Source of the DNA: Gammaproteobacteria bacterium HGW-Gammaproteobacteria-14
GTDB taxonomy: Bacteria; Pseudomonadota; Gammaproteobacteria; Pseudomonadales; Alcanivoracaceae
Length of the DNA: 10,570 bases
Assembly (NCBI GenBank): GCA_002840115.1
Contig: PGZG01000052.1
Location: 1 to 10,570 of the forward strand
Direction: 5' to 3'
Each line of letters opens with the position of its first letter. Within the stretch, counting starts at the first letter, position 1. Shown piece after piece: positions 7,692-10,570 of the stretch. The position numbers and the translations under genes are program-made. Under the pieces are notes generated by a model. It was not told the DNA's origin. It saw only the letters and a list, made by a program, of their open reading frames with translations, and ran no database searches.

Positions 7692-8543
7692 TCAACGCAG
7701 CACCAGCAACGGCACCGTAGCATTGATGATCATATGGTTGGTGGTACTGCCAACAAAAAACTGGCGAATACGAGAGTGACCATAGGCTCCCATTACCATC
7801 ATATCAATCTGCTCGCTGAGCTGATAATTACGCAGCGCTACTTCTACATCACCGGCAACAATCGCTGTCACCGCTTCATGCCCTGCATTTTCCAGCGTCA
7901 CTCTGGCCCAGTCGAGTTGCGCTCGATGGTCCTCCGTATCAGCACCCACCATCACCACATGGCATGGCAAACCAATAAACAAGGGACTGGCAGCTAGCAT
8001 TTCCACGCTTTTACGAGTCGTGGCGCTGCCATCAAATGCCAGCATTACTCGCGATGGCTCGCGATAATTTTCCAGAGCGATCAAAACCGGGCGATGGGTA
8101 GTGCGAATAACTTGCTCAACATGACTACCAATATGCTGCTCCGCACGATCTCCCTCTTCACCCTGCTTGCCAATTACCAGCAAACGGATATCGTTTTCCA
8201 ACTCAACCAGTGTTTCCACCAGATCGCCATGCCGTTGACGCATATTCGGCGCAACCACACCATCACGAATCGCACGCTCCACTGCTGACTCAAGCATCAG
8301 CTTTCCCTGCGCTAGCGCCAACCGACTACGCTTTTCATCCAGCGCGGCCAACTCTTCCAGCAGTGACTCTTGGGCATCCAGACCAATGCGACCACTCAGG
8401 TTGGCCCCCATACTTTGTAGAATTCGCGGCAGCACATGGAGAAATGTCAGCGGTGACTTCAGCTTCAATGCAGCCCAGGCGGCATAATCACAAACAGCAG
8501 CAGATGCTCTCGAGCCGTCAATACAGGCCATTACATGTGTCAT
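7692..8543 (-). CDS. Tandem-domain universal stress protein (UspA family)
   Basis: This 283-residue protein contains two UspA domains. Domain 1 (about 1-158) starts with MTHVMACIDGS, and domain 2 (about 163-283) starts with SRVMLAFDGS, each opening with the usual first strand and Asp-Gly. Domain 2 has an exact ATP-binding motif of the form G-2x-G-9x-G-S (Gly252, Gly255, Gly265, Ser266). Domain 1 has the same motif with one extra residue (Gly125, Gly128, ten residues, Gly139, Ser140), so its nucleotide binding is less certain. Tandem USPs are cytoplasmic and typically act as nucleotide-dependent stress or regulatory proteins. The ATG at 8541-8543 has a strong AAGGAG (8551-8556) 7 bases upstream. 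It follows the SulP gene by 28 bases, which suggests that it regulates or supports that transporter. The stop TGA (7692-7694) is in the same frame as the following DUF1275 gene. Confidence 0.95.
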   Translation of the reverse strand: MTHVMACIDGSRASAAVCDYAAWAALKLKSPLTFLHVLPRILQSMGANLSGRIGLDAQESLLEELAALDEKRSRLALAQGKLMLESAVERAIRDGVVAPNMRQRHGDLVETLVELENDIRLLVIGKQGEEGDRAEQHIGSHVEQVIRTTHRPVLIALENYREPSRVMLAFDGSATTRKSVEMLAASPLFIGLPCHVVMVGADTEDHRAQLDWARVTLENAGHEAVTAIVAGDVEVALRNYQLSEQIDMMVMGAYGHSRIRQFFVGSTTNHMIINATVPLLVLR

Positions 8544-8550
8544 TGTTTTT

Positions 8551-8556
8551 CTCCTT
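8551..8556 (-). promoter_or_regulatory. Strong ribosome binding site of the USP gene
   Basis: AAGGAG on the minus strand lies 7 bases before the USP ATG, within the 28-base gap after the SulP stop. The SulP gene has no comparable site, so USP may be translated more strongly than the transporter from a shared mRNA. Confidence 0.7.
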
Positions 8557-8571
8557 CGCGACCCATTAGCG

Positions 8572-10092
8572 TTAGTGGCCCATCAATCGTTCAATAGCAT
8601 CAGGTTTATTATGTACGGCAAAGCGGTCAACCAGAGTTGCACTAGCTTCATTGAGCCCAGTAATTTCAACTTCGGTACCATCACGACGGAATTTCACCAC
8701 CACTTTATCCAAGGCACTGATTGCCGTGATGTCCCAGAAGTGAGCTCGATGTAAATCAATGACTACCTTGCTTAGGGCTTCGCGAAAATCGAAGGCACCA
8801 ACAAACGCCTCCGCGGAACTGAAGAACACCTGCCCTGTTACCTGATAACGACGGGTATCCCCACCCTCTTCCAGCTCGGATCCAATATAGAGTATCTGCC
8901 CCACTTTATGGGCAAAGAATATACCGCTGAGCAGTACACCAACCATAACCCCCAGGGCCAGATTATGGGTGGCAACCACCACCGCCACCGTGGCCAGCAT
9001 CACAACACTACTACTGAAAGGGTGACTGTGCAGGCTGGTAATGGATGACCAGCTAAAGGTGCCAATAGACACCATGATCATCACCGCCACTAGCGCCGCC
9101 ATAGGAATCCGGGCGACCCAGTCACCGAGAAAGACCACCATAAGCAACAAGCAAACACCGGCCATCAGACAGGAAAGACGGCCCCGACCACCGGACTGCA
9201 CATTGATAACCGACTGACCGATCATGGCACAGCCAGCCATACCCCCCATTAAACCGGAAGCAATGTTAGCAGCACCCTGCGCCTTGCACTCACGGCGTTT
9301 GTCGCTATTGGTATCGGTGAGATCATCAACAATTGTCGCCGTCATCATGGACTCCAGCAGCCCCACAACCGCCAACGACATGGATACCGGGAAAATAATT
9401 TTCAGGGTTTCAACGTTCAGGGGCATATCTGGGAACAGGAATACCGGCAAAGAGTTCGGCAACTCCCCCATGTCACCCACCGTGCGTACATCAATACCAA
9501 AATAGATCGCGATTGCGGTACAAACGATGATACAAATCAAGGGAGATGGCACCGAACGGGTCATCAAGGGCAGCAGGTAAATAATCGCCAAACCTCCCGC
9601 CGCCAACGCATATACCGGCCAACTCATCAGAGTGATTTGCGGCAAAACGTGCCCTTCCTGCCAACTCACACCAGCCAACTCCGGCAACTGTGCCAAAAAA
9701 ATCAAAATAGCCAGAGCATTCACAAAGCCGGTAACCACTGAGCGGGAAACAAAACGCATCAGCACGTCCACTCGCAAATACCCCATGATAATCTGCAGCA
9801 CCCCAGTCAATAACGTGGCCGCCAACAGGTATTCCAGCCCGTGATCACGAACCAGCACCACCATCAGCAAAGCCATGGCCCCGGTAGCTGCGGAGATCAT
9901 TCCCGGACGACCGCCAATAAAGGCTGTCACCACCGCGATACAAAATGAGGCATACAAGCCGACCTTTGGATCCACACCGGCAATAATCGAGAAAGCAATC
10001 GCTTCAGGAATCAGAGCCAGCGCAACCACAATACCCGCCAACAGGTCGCCACGCAGGTTGGCAAACCAGGTTTTCTTCAGTGCGTTCAACAT
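8572..10092 (-). CDS. SulP/SLC26 family anion transporter with C-terminal STAS domain
   Basis: This 506-residue inner-membrane transporter has the SulP N-terminal signature LALIPEAIAFS...GVDPKVGLYAS (25-49), many hydrophobic segments up to about 395, the conserved VDDLTDT region (255-261), GGMAGCAMIGQS (283-294) and a compact C-terminal STAS domain (about 415-500) containing FWDITAISALD (452-462). The GCAMIGQS wording, rather than the more common PATGAI type, resembles the Bacillus YvdB-like subgroup. SulP proteins move inorganic anions such as sulfate, bicarbonate or chloride, often with sodium or protons; the substrate here cannot be read off. The frame is open to 10218, but the family starts at MLNALKKTW, encoded from 10092. 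A candidate promoter at 10182-10210 lies inside the longer version, which also argues for the shorter start. No good Shine-Dalgarno precedes 10092. It is the first gene of a likely operon with the USP and DUF1275 genes. Confidence 0.94.
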   Translation of the reverse strand: MLNALKKTWFANLRGDLLAGIVVALALIPEAIAFSIIAGVDPKVGLYASFCIAVVTAFIGGRPGMISAATGAMALLMVVLVRDHGLEYLLAATLLTGVLQIIMGYLRVDVLMRFVSRSVVTGFVNALAILIFLAQLPELAGVSWQEGHVLPQITLMSWPVYALAAGGLAIIYLLPLMTRSVPSPLICIIVCTAIAIYFGIDVRTVGDMGELPNSLPVFLFPDMPLNVETLKIIFPVSMSLAVVGLLESMMTATIVDDLTDTNSDKRRECKAQGAANIASGLMGGMAGCAMIGQSVINVQSGGRGRLSCLMAGVCLLLMVVFLGDWVARIPMAALVAVMIMVSIGTFSWSSITSLHSHPFSSSVVMLATVAVVVATHNLALGVMVGVLLSGIFFAHKVGQILYIGSELEEGGDTRRYQVTGQVFFSSAEAFVGAFDFREALSKVVIDLHRAHFWDITAISALDKVVVKFRRDGTEVEITGLNEASATLVDRFAVHNKPDAIERLMGH

Positions 10093-10181
10093 GCTTTGAA
10101 TGTCCGGATTTAGTAACAGGCGTCTATCGCAGTCGCCCAGAGAGCTAACAGCATCACAGACGCGACGCCGAGGGGGCGCGC

Positions 10182-10210
10182 AGTGTAACGGATGAACCTT
10201 GTCAGGCCAA
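10182..10210 (-). promoter_or_regulatory. Candidate sigma-70 promoter of the SulP-USP-DUF1275 operon
   Basis: Reading the minus strand, TTGGCC (10205-10210) and TACACT (10182-10187) are separated by exactly 17 bases; each matches four of six consensus positions. Transcription would begin near 10175 and leave a leader of about 80 bases before the SulP ATG at 10092. The motif was found by eye and is only moderately specific. Confidence 0.35.
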
Positions 10211-10211
10211 A

Positions 10212-10229
10212 TCAGCACTATCGTACTGA
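10212..10229. promoter_or_regulatory. Imperfect palindrome, candidate operator in the sulP/ceramidase intergenic region
   Basis: TCAGCAC (10212-10218) and GTACTGA (10223-10229) form an inverted repeat with six of seven positions matching around a 4-base TATC centre. It begins 2 bases beyond the candidate -35 box of the SulP promoter and lies 50 bases before the ceramidase-family ATG, so it could serve either gene. No known regulator is recognised from the sequence. Confidence 0.25.
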
Positions 10230-10278
10230 CCCGGAGGGCGCGCTAGACTGGCCACTTGTAACAGTTCGAGGGGGGACT

Positions 10279-10570
10279 ATGAAAAAGCCGAGAAATCGAC
10301 GCTGGCGCCCTGTTTTCTATACGGCACTGGTCGCCCTAGCCATTGGCTTATATCTCGAAAGTCGGCCGTTTGTCAGTTATCCGCACACTGTTGTCAGCGG
10401 CTCTCTGACAACTCCGGAGATCCGCCCCAGGCCGCCCCATGCGATGGCTGGCATGGCGGTGGTGGACATTACTCCCGCCATTGGTCTTCCCAAGTTCGGT
10501 TACTCCGCCTGGGCCAAGCAAGCCGATGGTTTTCGCACCCGGCTCAAGGCTCGAGCCTTTTACCTGCGTG
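10279..10570 (+). CDS. Neutral/alkaline ceramidase-family protein, N-terminal part (runs off the window)
   Basis: Ninety-seven codons are open from the ATG at 10279 to the window end. A basic start (MKKPRNRRWR) is followed by one hydrophobic segment (about 12-26), giving a signal anchor or uncleaved signal with the body outside the cytoplasmic membrane. After a Pro-rich linker the protein shows AGMAVVDITP (57-66), FGYS (73-76) and GFRTRLKARAFYLR (84-97). These match the opening of the neutral/alkaline non-lysosomal ceramidase N-terminal domain, where a DIT(P) strand, a GY turn and an R.RAF/L strand recur. Family members hydrolyse the amide bond of ceramide-type lipids using a zinc site, but the zinc ligands lie beyond this window, so activity cannot be judged. 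The start is supported by GAGGGG (10268-10273) 5 bases upstream. It is divergent from the SulP gene and shares a 186-base intergenic region with it. Confidence 0.8.
   Translation, partial: MKKPRNRRWRPVFYTALVALAIGLYLESRPFVSYPHTVVSGSLTTPEIRPRPPHAMAGMAVVDITPAIGLPKFGYSAWAKQADGFRTRLKARAFYLR

Noticed and set aside
10093..10218. Longer SulP start at 10218
   Set aside because: The extra 42 residues (many Arg, Cys, Pro) do not resemble SulP N-termini, and the likely promoter lies within them.
10172..10243. GGGCGCGC occurring twice, about 63 bases apart, in the SulP leader/promoter region
   Set aside because: The flanks differ, and short GC-rich words recur by chance in this intergenic region.

Overview
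The window reads as chromosomal core DNA from a gammaproteobacterium, probably marine or free-living. The grounds are a divergent tesA / ybbA-ybbP locus of the same layout as in Escherichia coli, a large DUF349 protein, a YvdB-like SulP anion transporter and a ceramidase-family gene. Base composition is moderate and looks even throughout. Genes are packed tightly, with several ATGA overlaps. I see no insertion sequence, integrase, tRNA, rRNA or CRISPR array. The genus cannot be fixed by reading alone.

Layout. (1) 1-2567, plus strand: the 3' part of a DUF349 gene, translationally coupled by ATGA to a DUF4442 hotdog-fold gene. (2) 2577-3832, minus strand: tesA (GDSL esterase/thioesterase) followed by a DUF924 gene, again coupled by ATGA. 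(3) 3831-6930, plus strand: ybbA (ABC ATPase) and ybbP (FtsX-type permease), overlapping by 8 bases. The tesA and ybbA start codons overlap on opposite strands, so each gene's ribosome binding site lies inside the other's coding sequence. (4) 6957-10092, minus strand: a likely three-gene operon in the order SulP transporter, tandem universal stress protein, YoaK/DUF1275 membrane protein. (5) 10093-10278: a divergent intergenic region with a candidate promoter and a candidate operator palindrome. (6) 10279 to the window end, plus strand: the first 97 codons of a membrane-anchored neutral/alkaline ceramidase-family protein.

How the genes may work together. TesA, YbbA and YbbP are long-standing neighbours; YbbAP is probably an envelope ABC system that hands hydrophobic esters or lipids to the periplasmic esterase TesA. 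The SulP-USP-DUF1275 cluster looks like an anion-uptake unit (bicarbonate or sulfate are the obvious candidates) with a nucleotide-binding partner protein. Several genes here probably act on acyl chains or lipids (DUF4442, TesA, ceramidase), but they sit in separate transcription units, so this may be chance.

I found no convincing wholly new system. The most notable points are the CATG start-codon overlap of tesA/ybbA, the SulP-USP-DUF1275 operon with its same-frame UGA junction, and the palindrome in the sulP/ceramidase intergenic region.
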